Positions 1-10,349 of a stretch of 64,000 nt of DNA are shown piece after piece. This stretch comes from Tessaracoccus massiliensis (GTDB taxonomy: Bacteria; Actinomycetota; Actinomycetes; Propionibacteriales; Propionibacteriaceae). The translations under genes and the position numbers were made by a program. Numbering within the stretch: the stretch's first letter is position 1; each line of letters starts with the position of its first letter. The notes under the pieces are model-generated. The model saw only the letters and a list, made by a program, of their open reading frames with translations. It was not told the DNA's origin and did no database searches. The stretch covers positions 1 to 64,000 of the forward strand of contig NZ_LN623542.1 in assembly GCF_000826065.2 (NCBI RefSeq), given 5' to 3'.

Positions 1-1344
1 GCGGAGGCTGCCCGCCTTCTCGAAGTCCTGCGCGTCGATGGCGGCGTCCTTCTCCATCTTGTTCGCCGCGATCTTCTCGTCGAACTCCCGCAGATCCGGC
101 GGGGCCGTCATGCGCTGGATGCGCAGGCGGGCGCCCGCCTCGTCGATCAGGTCGATGGCCTTGTCCGGCAGGAACCGGTCCTGGATGTAGCGGTCAGCCA
201 TCGTGGCGGCGGCAGCGAGCGCCTCGTCGGTGATGGTGATGCGGTGGTGCGCCTCGTAACGGTCCCGCAGACCCTTGAGGATGTCGATGGTCATCGCGAC
301 GCTGGGCTCAGCCACCTGGATGGGCTGGAAGCGACGCTCCAACGCGGCGTCCTTCTCGATGTGCTTGCGGTACTCGTCCAGCGTGGTGGCGCCGATCGTC
401 TGCAGCTCACCGCGGGCCAGCATGGGCTTGAGGATCGACGCCGCGTCGATCGCGCCCTCGGCCGCACCGGCACCCACGAGCGTGTGGATCTCGTCGATGA
501 ACAGCATGATGTCGCCGCGGGTCTTGATCTCCTTGAGCACCTTCTTCAGGCGCTCCTCGAAATCACCGCGGTACCGCGAGCCGGCCACGAGCGCACCGAG
601 ATCCAGCGTGTAGATCTGCTTGTCGCGCAGCGTCTCCGGCACGTCGCCGCGGACGATGGCCTGCGCCAGGCCCTCGACGACGGCGGTCTTGCCGACGCCG
701 GGCTCACCGATCAGCACCGGGTTGTTCTTGGTGCGGCGGCTGAGCACCGTCATCACGCGCTCGATCTCGTGGACCCGGCCGATCACCGGATCCAGCTGGT
801 TCTCGCGAGCGGCCTGTGTGAGGTTGCGGCCGAACTGGTCGAGCACCTGGGAACTGGACTTCTCCGGGCCGCCCTCGGGCGCGCCGGACATGGAGGCCTC
901 GCGGCCCTGGTAGCCCGTGATGAGCTGCAGCACCGTGTTGCGCACGCGGCTGAGATCAGCGCCGAGCTTGATCAGCACCTGCGCCGCCACGCCCTCGCCC
1001 TCGCGGATGAGGCCCAGCAGGATGTGCTCGGTGCCGATGTAGTTGTGGTTCATCTGCAGCGCCTCGCGCAGCGAGAGCTCGAGCACCTTCTTCGCGCGCG
1101 GCGTGAAGGGGATGTGCCCGGTGGGCACCTGCTGCCCCTGGCCGATGATCTCCTCGACCTGTTCGCGCACCGCCTCCAATGCGATACCCAGCGACTCGAG
1201 CGCCTTCGCGGCAACGCCCTCGCCCTCATGAATGAGGCCAAGCAGGATGTGCTCCGTGCCGATGAAGTTGTGGTTGAGCAGTTTCGCCTCATCCTGCGCC
1301 AGCACGATCACGCGGCGGGCTCGGTCTGTGAACCGTTCGAACAT
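1..1344 (-). CDS. clpC: ClpC AAA+ unfoldase, N-terminal part (runs off the window)
   Basis: This is the ATP-dependent unfoldase that feeds substrates to the ClpP peptidase in the cytoplasm. The first 448 codons are present. Starting from [10 protein letters not shown] there are two Clp-N repeats, each with [14 protein letters not shown] (near residues 25 and 100). The first nucleotide-binding domain follows with Walker [14 protein letters not shown] (about residue 215). The sequence reaches the M-domain ([10 protein letters not shown]) at the window edge. The family is usually about 840 residues, so roughly half is missing only because the window ends. The ATG is preceded by a purine-rich GAAGGGAAGAAG Shine-Dalgarno stretch. 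No McsA/McsB/CtsR neighbours are visible, as is usual in actinobacteria; Lsr2 lies upstream on the same strand. Confidence 0.97.
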   Translation of the reverse strand, partial: MFERFTDRARRVIVLAQDEAKLLNHNFIGTEHILLGLIHEGEGVAAKALESLGIALEAVREQVEEIIGQGQQVPTGHIPFTPRAKKVLELSLREALQMNHNYIGTEHILLGLIREGEGVAAQVLIKLGADLSRVRNTVLQLITGYQGREASMSGAPEGGPEKSSSQVLDQFGRNLTQAARENQLDPVIGRVHEIERVMTVLSRRTKNNPVLIGEPGVGKTAVVEGLAQAIVRGDVPETLRDKQIYTLDLGALVAGSRYRGDFEERLKKVLKEIKTRGDIMLFIDEIHTLVGAGAAEGAIDAASILKPMLARGELQTIGATTLDEYRKHIEKDAALERRFQPIQVAEPSVAMTIDILKGLRDRYEAHHRITITDEALAAAATMADRYIQDRFLPDKAIDLIDEAGARLRIQRMTAPPDLREFDEKIAANKMEKDAAIDAQDFEKAGSLR

Positions 1345-1471
1345 GTAACTTCTTCCCTTCCCGTCGCCCCGCGACGAGCACAGGGGACTGATTCCCCAAG
1401 CTTACTAACGGTTGGGGAGGAACAAAGGTCTCAGCACTTCTCCCGCGGCGAACACCGCCGGGCGAGCAGGC

Positions 1472-1807
1472 TCAGTTGGCCGCCTCGTAGGCAGCGACGA
1501 TGTCTGCGGCGATGCGGCCACGGTCTGAGACCTTGTAGCCGTTGGCCCGCGCCCACGTGCGGATCTCGGTGTTGTTGGTGCGCTTGGCGGCGCCACGTCC
1601 GGCGGTGCTGCGGCTGGTGCTGCTGCGGCGGCGACCCACGCGCTCAGCCTTGGCGATGTAGGGCTCCAGGAGGGCGCGGAACTTCGCCTCGTTCTCCGGG
1701 CTCAGATCGATGGTGTAGGCGTCCCCTCCTATTGAGAACTCCACCGGCTTTGCCCCCTCCGTGCCGTCGAGATCGTCGGTGTGGACCACCTGGACAATTC
1801 GGGCCAT
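1472..1807 (-). CDS. lsr2: Lsr2 nucleoid-associated xenogeneic silencer
   Basis: Lsr2 is an actinobacterial H-NS analogue that bridges AT-rich DNA. The protein is 111 residues, the usual size. The N-terminal dimerisation domain begins MARIVQVVHTDDLDGT. A basic Ser/Arg linker (RRRSSTSRSTAGRG) follows, and the C-terminal DNA-binding domain carries the WARANGYKVSDRGRI segment with the R-G-R-type AT-hook residues. The reading frame stays open far upstream, but the ATG at 1807 is chosen because GAGGAG lies just before it and the protein starts there in the family. It is separated from clpC by about 130 bases and probably has its own promoter. No odd residues are seen. Confidence 0.97.
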   Translation of the reverse strand: MARIVQVVHTDDLDGTEGAKPVEFSIGGDAYTIDLSPENEAKFRALLEPYIAKAERVGRRRSSTSRSTAGRGAAKRTNNTEIRTWARANGYKVSDRGRIAADIVAAYEAAN

Positions 1808-1897
1808 GAAAAATCTCCTCAATTGATGCGCGCTATAAAAGCTAGGATCGCTAAGAACAGTAGCGCCACCACGGATCAATTGACAGAGGAACTCATT

Positions 1898-3007
1898 GTG
1901 GATTCCATGCGAATCGCCATTGGCGGATTGACGTTCCCGGGCCACGACGCCATGAGCCTCGGCCCCCGTCACCCCACCAGCGCCGGGCTGATCTCGCTGG
2001 CACTGGATTCCGACGCGGGCAGTGTCGTGCGCGCCGAGGTGACTAGCGGTTACGGCCACCGGGGGGCAGAGAAGCTGTTCGAGGTCCGCGACTACCGCTC
2101 CATGATCATGCTGGGCGACCGACACGATTGGCTCTCGGCCTTCGGTGGGGAATTGTCCCTGACGCTCACGCTCGAGAATTCCATGCGGTTGGCCACTCCC
2201 CCTCGCGCGGCCATTCTGCGCACGTTGTTGGCCGAAATGGCCCGTATTCACTCGCATCTATCCTTCCTCAGCTATCTGGCCCCTGAGGGCGAACTCCATG
2301 CCCGCTTGTGGAGCGGCGTCGAGGCGATCCGTGGGCGATTCCTGGCCTGGACCGGCAACCGCGTCCATCCCATGCTCAACCGGGTGGGCGGGCTCGCCAC
2401 TGACGCACCCGAGGGCTGGCTCGATACTCTCGATGATCTGCTCGACGACATCGCCCGGCTCTCCGCGGACCTGCGGGCGGTTCTCGACCGGACCGACCGC
2501 TTCTCCGGCCTCGCGGTGCTGGACGAGGAGGCCTGCCTGGGCTACGGCTTGACGGGGCCGGTGGCCCGGGCCGCAGGCTTCGATCCTGACCGACGCGCTG
2601 ATGGCTACCTGGCCTACGGGGAGCTGTTCAGGCCGGTCCACGTGCGTACCTCGGGAGACGCCGAGGCCCGCCTGGGCGTGCTGATCGACGAGGTGGGCAC
2701 CTCCGTCGACATGATCCGGGTGACCGTCTCCCTGGCGGCGCAGACGACGGGTGAGGTCAATATCAAGCTCTCGCGTCGGTTGCGGGTGCCAGAGGGTGAG
2801 CACAGCACGGATGTCGAGGCCCCATGGGGCATCGCGTCGTGCCTGATGACGTCCCGCGGCAATCCCACCCCGTGGCGCGTGGCGCTGCGCACGCCGTCGT
2901 TCGCCAACGTCTCCGCCCTGGGGAAGGCCCTGGAGGGCGTCTCAACGCAACAGATCCCCGATGTGGTGGCCTCGTTGGGCTACACGATCGGGGATCTGGA
3001 CAAGTAA
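1898..3007 (+). CDS. Orphan NuoD-like (complex I 49 kDa / NiFe-hydrogenase large-subunit fold) protein
   Basis: The 369-residue protein aligns along its length to NuoD. It has a GPRHP start, GYGHRGAEKLFE, ARIHSHL, GNRVHPMLNRVGG, TGPVARAAGFDPDRR, and a C-terminus like NuoD (TPSFANVSALGKAL, then IGDLDK). It stands alone with no other nuo genes around it. By eye, the HPSTHG loop that carries a quinone-contact His in NuoD reads HPTSAG here. The MDYLHS tyrosine position reads HDWLSA. It may therefore not reduce quinone. GTG at 1898 is chosen because AGAGGA lies 7 bases upstream; an ATG at 1907 is the alternative. Some actinobacteria carry a second, separate nuoD and this may be that family. Its role is unknown. 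Confidence 0.8.
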   Translation: MDSMRIAIGGLTFPGHDAMSLGPRHPTSAGLISLALDSDAGSVVRAEVTSGYGHRGAEKLFEVRDYRSMIMLGDRHDWLSAFGGELSLTLTLENSMRLATPPRAAILRTLLAEMARIHSHLSFLSYLAPEGELHARLWSGVEAIRGRFLAWTGNRVHPMLNRVGGLATDAPEGWLDTLDDLLDDIARLSADLRAVLDRTDRFSGLAVLDEEACLGYGLTGPVARAAGFDPDRRADGYLAYGELFRPVHVRTSGDAEARLGVLIDEVGTSVDMIRVTVSLAAQTTGEVNIKLSRRLRVPEGEHSTDVEAPWGIASCLMTSRGNPTPWRVALRTPSFANVSALGKALEGVSTQQIPDVVASLGYTIGDLDK

Positions 3008-3026
3008 CGGGGCACGCCCCACCCGG

Positions 3027-3644
3027 TCAGGCGCGCTGGCGGAGATCCGGGAGGATGTCGAGGTTGAGCTTGGCGAGGTCCACCATTGTGGGGTGCTCGT
3101 CCTCGGCCCAGATCTCGTCGATGCTGGGGCGCAGCGCGCGCTCGGGCAGGTCGACGATGTTGGCGGTGTCCTCGGCGCGGCCGGCCTCAAGCTCGGCGAT
3201 GCGCTTCTCGAGGGCGTCGATGCGGGCCTGCCGCTCAGCGACCTCCGCACGCAGCCACGCGCTGTTGCCGCGCATGGAGCTGAGCTCGGACTTGGCGGCA
3301 CCCAGCTGGCTGCGCAGCTTGGCGATGACGGCCTTGAGGTTCTCCGCGCGGGCGTTGTAGCGCTCGATCATCGCGACGGATTCCTCGTGGTGACGTTCGG
3401 CCTGCACCGAGCGGAGCTCAACCTCGTGGTGGAGTTCCTCGGCGTGCGCCACGCGTTCGGCGCGCAGCTGGCGGACCACCACGTAGAAGGCGGCGAAGGC
3501 CATGAGGATTGCCACGACGACGCCGGCGCGGACCAGCCAGATGTTGCCGGCGAGGGATGCCAGCGACACGACGGTGCCGACGGCGAGAATAGTGAGCGCG
3601 ATAGTGCGTTCGGAGGACTTGTGAGCAGCGCGACGACCAGCCAT
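3027..3644 (-). CDS. Hypothetical membrane-anchored coiled-coil protein
   Basis: I do not recognise a named family. The 205-residue protein has a basic N-terminus, two hydrophobic segments (about residues 15-34 and 38-58, ending FAAFYVVVRQL) and then a long heptad-rich coiled coil (about residues 60-155, with LRAEVAERQARIDALEKRI). The acidic tail ends in LNLDILPDLRQRA. The layout suggests an inner-membrane protein with a cytoplasmic rod. Its 3' end lies 19 bases from the convergent NuoD-like gene. The ATG at 3644 has TACAAT six bases upstream and no Shine-Dalgarno, which fits a leaderless transcript. Confidence 0.75.
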   Translation of the reverse strand: MAGRRAAHKSSERTIALTILAVGTVVSLASLAGNIWLVRAGVVVAILMAFAAFYVVVRQLRAERVAHAEELHHEVELRSVQAERHHEESVAMIERYNARAENLKAVIAKLRSQLGAAKSELSSMRGNSAWLRAEVAERQARIDALEKRIAELEAGRAEDTANIVDLPERALRPSIDEIWAEDEHPTMVDLAKLNLDILPDLRQRA

Positions 3645-3650
3645 GGCGCC

Positions 3651-3656
3651 ATTGTA
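3651..3656 (-). promoter_or_regulatory. -10 box of a probable leaderless promoter for the coiled-coil gene
   Basis: TACAAT (read on the minus strand) is followed by six bases and then the ATG at 3644. No ribosome binding site fits between them. Confidence 0.5.
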
Positions 3657-3728
3657 GGTTCACCTCGGCGAGGACCCGCGTATTGAAACGGGCATGTTGC
3701 GACGTTTTTTCCGCTCCTCGACCCCTGA

Positions 3729-4232
3729 TCAGGCGGGGGTGGGCTTCGCCCCGTTGGGCGGTTCGTCGTCCTCGTCGTCGCTGCGCACCATGCACGCCCG
3801 CTCCAGCAACGCGCCTGCTCCGGCCAGCAGCAGGGCTGCGACGACGGTGGCGCCGCCCTGGATCACGCGCGCCGACGGCAGCGGCGCGTCGAACTGCGAA
3901 ATGTAGCGCATCACGTAGACGATGTGGCCGCCCGCGAACAGCGCGCCGGTCATGATCATCGACTTGCCCACGGCCAGGGCTGCGACCGCCTCCTGCGCGT
4001 CGACCCGCTTCTCCTCGACCCGCTTGGGCAGCGCCCGGCTGTAGAGGGCCACAGCGATGGCGAGGATGACCAGCAGGATGGGCACGGACCATGGCACGAC
4101 CGGCGGGAAGGAGCCGGCCGCCTCGAAGCTGAGGATCAGCAGCCCGGCCACGATGGCACCCGACAGGACGGAGACGACGGCCTGCCGCGGCGTGGTCAGG
4201 CCCAGTTTGGGCCTGGGCTCATGGGTGCTCAA
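3729..4232 (-). CDS. DUF3180 family membrane protein
   Basis: This is a 167-residue integral membrane protein with four hydrophobic segments: AVVSVLSGAIVAGLLILSF, VPWSVPILLVILAIAVAL, a segment containing GKSMIMTGALFAGGHIVYV, and VVAALLLAGAGALLE. A short acidic tail follows. DUF3180 proteins regularly follow folK in actinobacteria, as here. The start is a TTG (SThEPRPK...) whose bases overlap the folK stop in TTGA, so translation is probably coupled to folK. The molecular function is unknown; the link to folate is positional only. Confidence 0.85.
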   Translation of the reverse strand: MSTHEPRPKLGLTTPRQAVVSVLSGAIVAGLLILSFEAAGSFPPVVPWSVPILLVILAIAVALYSRALPKRVEEKRVDAQEAVAALAVGKSMIMTGALFAGGHIVYVMRYISQFDAPLPSARVIQGGATVVAALLLAGAGALLERACMVRSDDEDDEPPNGAKPTPA

Positions 4233-4792
4233 AAGCCAGTGTTGGCCTGGATGGTGATGTCGTCGCGGCGCGTCAGCACGCTCTCGTCGACATCGTCGAG
4301 CAGTTCGGCCACCGGGCCGTGGCCGGCGATCTCGGCATTCGGGTCGATGTCGTGCCACGGCACCAGCACGAACGCGCGCTCATGGGCACGGGGGTGCGGC
4401 AGTTCGATGTCGTCCTCGGAGATGCGCTTGCCCACCATGATGATGTCGATGTCCAGCGTGCGCGGGCCGTTGCGGACCTCGCGGGTGCGTCCGAAGTTCT
4501 CCTCAATGGCGAGGCAGCGGTCCAGGATGGTCAGCGGCTCGAGCGTGGACTCGGCGACCACCACCATGTTGAGGAAGTCGCCCTGATCCGGGCCCTCCCC
4601 CACCAGGGCGCTCTGGTACACCGGCGACACGTCGACCAGGATGAGATCCGGGGTCTCAGCGAGCAGGTCGACCGCTTCTTGGAGGATGGCGGCCGAGTCC
4701 CCGACGTTCGAACCCAGGCTGAGGACCACCTTGGCGATGGGGCGCAGATTGCCCAGTGTGTCGACGTCGATATCGAAGGGCCCGTTAGACAT
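4229..4792 (-). CDS. folK: 2-amino-4-hydroxy-6-hydroxymethyldihydropteridine diphosphokinase
   Basis: FolK transfers pyrophosphate from ATP to 6-hydroxymethyl-dihydropterin in folate synthesis. The protein is 187 residues, with SLGSNVGD near residue 24, a FGRTREVRNGPRTLDIDII block carrying the Mg/ATP Asp pair, and LPHPRAHERAFVLVPW near the C-terminus. An extra ~20-residue N-terminal stretch precedes the core. The ATG at 4792 overlaps the end of folB by 8 bases. Order on the strand is folE, folP, folB, folK, DUF3180 with 0-30 base gaps, so one folate operon is likely. Confidence 0.95.
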   Translation of the reverse strand: MSNGPFDIDVDTLGNLRPIAKVVLSLGSNVGDSAAILQEAVDLLAETPDLILVDVSPVYQSALVGEGPDQGDFLNMVVVAESTLEPLTILDRCLAIEENFGRTREVRNGPRTLDIDIIMVGKRISEDDIELPHPRAHERAFVLVPWHDIDPNAEIAGHGPVAELLDDVDESVLTRRDDITIQANTGF

Positions 4793-5186
4793 GTCTACTC
4801 CTGCTGATCGTGACGGATACATCCGCAAAGGTCTGGCTGAGGGGCGCACGGGGCTTGTGCACCGTGACCGTGACGCGCCCCACTTTGCCATGAGCGAGGC
4901 ACCTGTTCGCAACCTCACCGGCAACCGTCTCGATCAAATTGCGCGGTTCCCCCGTGATCACGGCCTCAACCTCACCGGCGATCTCCGCGTAGCTCACGGT
5001 GTTCGACAGATCATCGGACTCGGTGTCGAGGTCGAGTTCCAGCACCACGTCCACGACGAACGGCTGCCCCTCGCGGCGTTCCTCGGGGAAGACGCCGTGA
5101 TAGCCCGTGGCCGTCAGGCCCGTCAGCGTGATGCGGTCGATGGTGAGCTCCTTTGCCTCAGGCAGCACTCTAGCGAACCTCGCCAT
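4785..5186 (-). CDS. folB: Dihydroneopterin aldolase
   Basis: FolB cleaves 7,8-dihydroneopterin to 6-hydroxymethyl-dihydropterin and glycolaldehyde. The protein is 133 residues with the family signature GYHGVFPEERREGQPFVVD (the catalytic Glu region), SYAEIA, ETVAGEVAN and the catalytic Lys in VTVHKP near residue 111. The first ~14 residues precede the usual start (ITLTGLTATGYHG), so an internal start slightly downstream is possible. It sits between folP (27 bases upstream) and folK (8-base overlap). Confidence 0.95.
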   Translation of the reverse strand: MARFARVLPEAKELTIDRITLTGLTATGYHGVFPEERREGQPFVVDVVLELDLDTESDDLSNTVSYAEIAGEVEAVITGEPRNLIETVAGEVANRCLAHGKVGRVTVTVHKPRAPLSQTFADVSVTISRSRHV

Positions 5187-5213
5187 TGGGCCACTGTCCG
5201 GGGAGTCTTCGGA

Positions 5214-6014
5214 TCAGAAGGGGCTTTCCAGCGCGAGCCGGCGGGCCACGGCGATAGCGTCGGACTGTCCGGCCACGTCGTGGGTGCGCACCGCCCACAC
5301 ACCCACCTGAGCCGCCCAGAACGAGACCGCGGCCGTGGCGCCGTCGCGCCCCAGCGGTTCGCGACCGCCCAACAACTCGCCCAGGAACGCCTTGCGGGAG
5401 GCGCCGACGAGGACGCGGTGCCCCAGCTTCTGGAACTGCGCGAGGTGCCGCAGCAGCGTCCAGTTGTGGTCCCACGTCTTGGAGAAGCCGAGGCCCGGGT
5501 CGAGGATGATGCGCTCACGGGCGATGCCCGCGTCGATGGCCTTGTCGCGCTGGGCGATGAGTTCGTGGCTCACGTCGAACACCACGTCGTCGTAGCTGGC
5601 GGTGTCCTGGAAGCGCTCGGAGTGGTCGCGCCAGTGCATCAGCACGAAATCCGCGCCGGACCGGGCAACCACGCCCAACATGTCGGGATCCGCCTGGCCG
5701 CCGGAGACGTCGTTGATGATGCGCGCCCCCGCGTCGAGGGCAGCCGAGGCGACCTCGGCGCGCATGGTGTCGACCGACACCGCGATGCCGTCTCCCGCCA
5801 ACGCATGCACGATGGGGATCACACGCTCCAGTTCCTCCGCCACGCCGACGCGGGCTGAGCCCGGCCTGGTGGATTCGCCACCGACGTCGATGATGGAGGC
5901 GCCGGCCGCGAGCATCCCGCGGGCGTGGCCGATCGCCGCCTCCGTGTCCAGGTAGGCCCCGCCGTCGGAGAAGGAATCAGGCGTCACGTTGAGGATGCCC
6001 ATCACCAGCGTCAT
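5214..6014 (-). CDS. folP: Dihydropteroate synthase
   Basis: FolP condenses 6-hydroxymethyl-dihydropterin pyrophosphate with p-aminobenzoate and is the sulfonamide target. The 266-residue TIM-barrel starts MGILNVTPDSFSDGG with the pterin-site Asn and Ser loop. It continues with DVGGESTRPGS, IINDVSGG, the pyrophosphate/pABA loop DPGLGFSKTWDHN and GASRKAFLG. All expected motifs are present. It lies 4 bases after folE in the same operon. Confidence 0.97.
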   Translation of the reverse strand: MTLVMGILNVTPDSFSDGGAYLDTEAAIGHARGMLAAGASIIDVGGESTRPGSARVGVAEELERVIPIVHALAGDGIAVSVDTMRAEVASAALDAGARIINDVSGGQADPDMLGVVARSGADFVLMHWRDHSERFQDTASYDDVVFDVSHELIAQRDKAIDAGIARERIILDPGLGFSKTWDHNWTLLRHLAQFQKLGHRVLVGASRKAFLGELLGGREPLGRDGATAAVSFWAAQVGVWAVRTHDVAGQSDAIAVARRLALESPF

Positions 6015-6018
6015 CAGC

Positions 6019-6585
6019 TCACCTTCCGAGGATCAGGCTCATCGCCTCCGCGCGGGTGGCGGGGTCGCGCAGCAATCCCCGGACGGCGGAGGTCACGGTG
6101 CGCGAACCAGGCTTCCGGACACCGCGCATGGTCATGCACTGGTGCTCGGCCTCGATCACGACGATGACGCCGCGGGCGTCGAGGTGCTCCACGAGAGCCT
6201 CGGCGATCTGGGTGGTGAGCCGCTCCTGCACCTGCAGGCGGCGCCCGTACATCTCCACGAGGCGGGCGATCTTCGACAGCCCCGTCACCCTGCCGTCGCC
6301 GGAGGGGATGTAGCCGACGTGCGCAACCCCGGTGAACGGCAGCAGGTGGTGCTCGCACATGCTGACCAGCTCGATGTCCTTGACCAGCACCATCTCGTCG
6401 TGCGAGATATCGAAGGTGGTGCCCAGCACGTCGTGCACATCTGCGCAGTACCCGGCGAGCAACTCCGTGTAGGAGCGGGCCACCCGCTCCGGGGTGTCCT
6501 TCAACCCGTCGCGGTCGGGGTCTTCGCCGACGGCGGCCAGCAGTTCCCGGACGGCGGCCGCAACGCGCGGCTGGTCGATGGCCAT
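6019..6585 (-). CDS. folE: GTP cyclohydrolase I
   Basis: FolE makes 7,8-dihydroneopterin triphosphate from GTP, the first step of folate synthesis. The protein is 188 residues, starting [12 protein letters not shown]. It has the Zn/active-site motifs [10 protein letters not shown] (Cys, His), [22 protein letters not shown] and the GVRKPGS loop. The start at 6585 leaves one base between it and the ftsH stop, so it is probably co-transcribed with ftsH, an arrangement common in actinobacteria. Confidence 0.97.
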   Translation of the reverse strand: MAIDQPRVAAAVRELLAAVGEDPDRDGLKDTPERVARSYTELLAGYCADVHDVLGTTFDISHDEMVLVKDIELVSMCEHHLLPFTGVAHVGYIPSGDGRVTGLSKIARLVEMYGRRLQVQERLTTQIAEALVEHLDARGVIVVIEAEHQCMTMRGVRKPGSRTVTSAVRGLLRDPATRAEAMSLILGR

Positions 6586-6586
6586 G

Positions 6587-8581
<1,995 letters not shown>

Positions 8582-8707
8582 CTTAACTTCAGCTCTCTGG
8601 CGACGACTTCGGACGCGCACACGGCAACGCACCGACACATTACCAGCGAGCGCAAGACTCGCCCCCGTCGAGCGTCAGCTTGCCCAGCGGGCACCGGGCG
8701 AGGGCTG

Positions 8708-9259
8708 TCAGGAGTAGACGTGCGGGGCGAGGGTGCCGACGTCGCGGAGGTTGCGGTACCTCCCGGCGTAGTCGAGGCCGTAACCCACCACGAACTCATT
8801 GGGGATCTCGAAGCCCACGTACTTCACCGGCACCTCCATCTGGGCCGCGTCGGGCTTACGGAACATCGTCATGATCTCGAGGCTCACGGGCTTGCGGGAG
8901 GCCAGGTTGCTCATGAGGTAGCTCAGCGTCAGGCCCGTGTCGATGATGTCCTCGACGACGATGACGTCGCGACCCTCGAGGTCCACGTTGAGGTCCTTCA
9001 GGATCCGCACGACGCCGGAGGACTGCGTGCCGGCGCCGTAGCTGGACACCGCCATCCAATCCATCTCCACGTGGCTGCGCATGGCGCGCTGCAGGTCGCT
9101 CATCACCATGACGGCGCCGTTGAGGACACCCACCATGAGGACGTCGCGCCCCGCGTAGTCTTCGTCGATCTGGTGGGCGATCTCGGCCACGCGGGCCTGG
9201 ATCTCGTCGTTGGTGTAGAGGACCTTCTCGAGGTCACCGGAAACGTCTGCAGCATCCAC
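8708..9259 (-). CDS. hpt: Hypoxanthine phosphoribosyltransferase
   Basis: This enzyme salvages hypoxanthine and guanine using PRPP. The protein is 183 residues with the PRPP-binding signature VIVVEDIIDTGLTLSYL near residue 100, SSYGAG as flexible loop, and a C-terminal GLDYAGRYRNL base-contact loop. The start is GTG at 9259. A TAGGCT box ends 7 bases upstream inside the end of tilS, which fits a leaderless internal promoter. The order tilS-hpt-ftsH-folE is conserved in many Gram-positive bacteria. Confidence 0.96.
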   Translation of the reverse strand: MDAADVSGDLEKVLYTNDEIQARVAEIAHQIDEDYAGRDVLMVGVLNGAVMVMSDLQRAMRSHVEMDWMAVSSYGAGTQSSGVVRILKDLNVDLEGRDVIVVEDIIDTGLTLSYLMSNLASRKPVSLEIMTMFRKPDAAQMEVPVKYVGFEIPNEFVVGYGLDYAGRYRNLRDVGTLAPHVYS

Positions 9260-9266
9260 GGAGCCG

Positions 9267-9272
9267 AGCCTA
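9267..9272 (-). promoter_or_regulatory. -10 box of a probable leaderless promoter for hpt
   Basis: TAGGCT on the minus strand ends 7 bases before the GTG of hpt, overlapping the 3' end of tilS. Confidence 0.45.
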
Positions 9273-10349
9273 GCGCAGGAGCCGCAGCGTTCCTGCCTCG
9301 CGCAGCACGCGGGCCCCCGGCACCGCGATGGGGCCCTGGCCCCGCCAGGCGGTCAGCAGTGTGTCGACCGCCAGGACGTGCCGGTACTCCACCTCCGGCG
9401 CGGCCCCGCCCAGCCAGCGGTGCAGCACCCGCCAGCGCAGCGCGTCGGGCAGCGCAGCGAGATCTTCGACGGGGAGGTCGCCGTCGGCGGGGAGGGCCTC
9501 GGTGGCCAGGCGGTCCAGCAGATCTGCATCGGCCCGGGCGAGCTGCGCGGTGCGGGCCAGCGCCGGGGCGAGGTCGCGGCCCAGGGTGGAGGTGAGGGAG
9601 GCCAACTGCTGGCGGATGGCGACCCGCGCGAAGCGTGGGTCCTCGTTCATGGGGTCCTGCCAGGGGATGACGCCCCAGTCGCGGCAGGCGGCCTCCGTAT
9701 CGGTGCGCCGCAGCCCGAGCAGCGGGCGGAGGAGCGTCCTTCGATACACGCTCGTTCGTTCCTCACGAGCGCACTCAGGACCCGGCGGCCACTCCCCCAG
9801 GCTCGCACTCTCAGGAGCGGAAGGTTCCGGGTCCCGAGTGCCTCGCGAGCAGCCGGGCCCAATCCCAGCGGCGCTGACCTCGCGAGGTGTATCGAGGGAC
9901 GTCACAGGCCGCATCCCAGCGAGCGAGCGGGTGCCCGAGCCCCGCAGCATCCCCAGCAGGACGGTCTCGGCCTGGTCGTCGAGGGTGTGGCCCAGCAGCA
10001 CCGGAACCTCGTAGGACGTGAGCGCGGCGAGCCTGGCATCGCGGGCGGCTGCCTCCAGCCCGCCGTCGGACGGCTCGACGGCGACGCGGACCGTCTCAGC
10101 CGTCAAGCCCCGTTCGGTGAGCGTGTCGACGACGCGAGCGGCGACCTCGTCGGAACCGGGCTGCAAACCGTGGTCCACGACGACGACGCGCATCTCACTC
10201 CCCCGCTTGCCGCCCGCCCAGTGCGCCCCGAGCGCCAGAGCCAGCGAATCCGCACCTCCCGAACAGCCCACCACGCAGCGTTCCGGCAGCACGGCTGCCA
10301 CGGCCTGCGCCACGCGGAGCGCTGCCGCGCCCAACTCGCGCCTAGCCAA
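9270..10349 (-). CDS. tilS: tRNA(Ile)-lysidine synthetase with an in-frame repeat insertion
   Basis: TilS converts C34 of the CAU-anticodon tRNA-Ile to lysidine and is normally essential. The PP-loop GCSGGADSLALAL is near residue 29, VVDHGLQPGS near residue 56, and LGHTLDDQAETVLLGMLRGSG near residue 118. The conserved LLRPLLGLRR follows, and a TilS-type C-terminal domain ends the 359-residue protein. Between the SLAGM/PV block and LLRPLLGLRR there is an extra segment of about 55 residues. It is encoded by a 165 bp element with inverted-repeat ends and reads TPREVSAAGIGPG..., unlike any TilS. The frame is kept. The gene overlaps the DUF2342 gene by 8 bases. Confidence 0.93.
   Translation of the reverse strand: MARRELGAAALRVAQAVAAVLPERCVVGCSGGADSLALALGAHWAGGKRGSEMRVVVVDHGLQPGSDEVAARVVDTLTERGLTAETVRVAVEPSDGGLEAAARDARLAALTSYEVPVLLGHTLDDQAETVLLGMLRGSGTRSLAGMRPVTSLDTPREVSAAGIGPGCSRGTRDPEPSAPESASLGEWPPGPECAREERTSVYRRTLLRPLLGLRRTDTEAACRDWGVIPWQDPMNEDPRFARVAIRQQLASLTSTLGRDLAPALARTAQLARADADLLDRLATEALPADGDLPVEDLAALPDALRWRVLHRWLGGAAPEVEYRHVLAVDTLLTAWRGQGPIAVPGARVLREAGTLRLLR
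9736..9900. repeat. 165 bp palindromic repeat inserted in frame in tilS
   Basis: The ends read GTCCTTCGATACAC (9736-9749) and GTGTATCGAGGGAC (9887-9900), an inverted repeat with one mismatch in 14. The length is exactly 55 codons. The left part (ACGCTCGTTCGTTCCTCACGAGCGC) resembles the short palindromic intergenic repeats elsewhere in this window. It looks like a non-autonomous MITE- or REP-like insertion tolerated because it adds whole codons without a stop. Confidence 0.7.

Noticed and set aside
1442-1462. GC-rich hairpin after lsr2 as a terminator
   Set aside because: Stem is imperfect and has no T-run; too weak to call.
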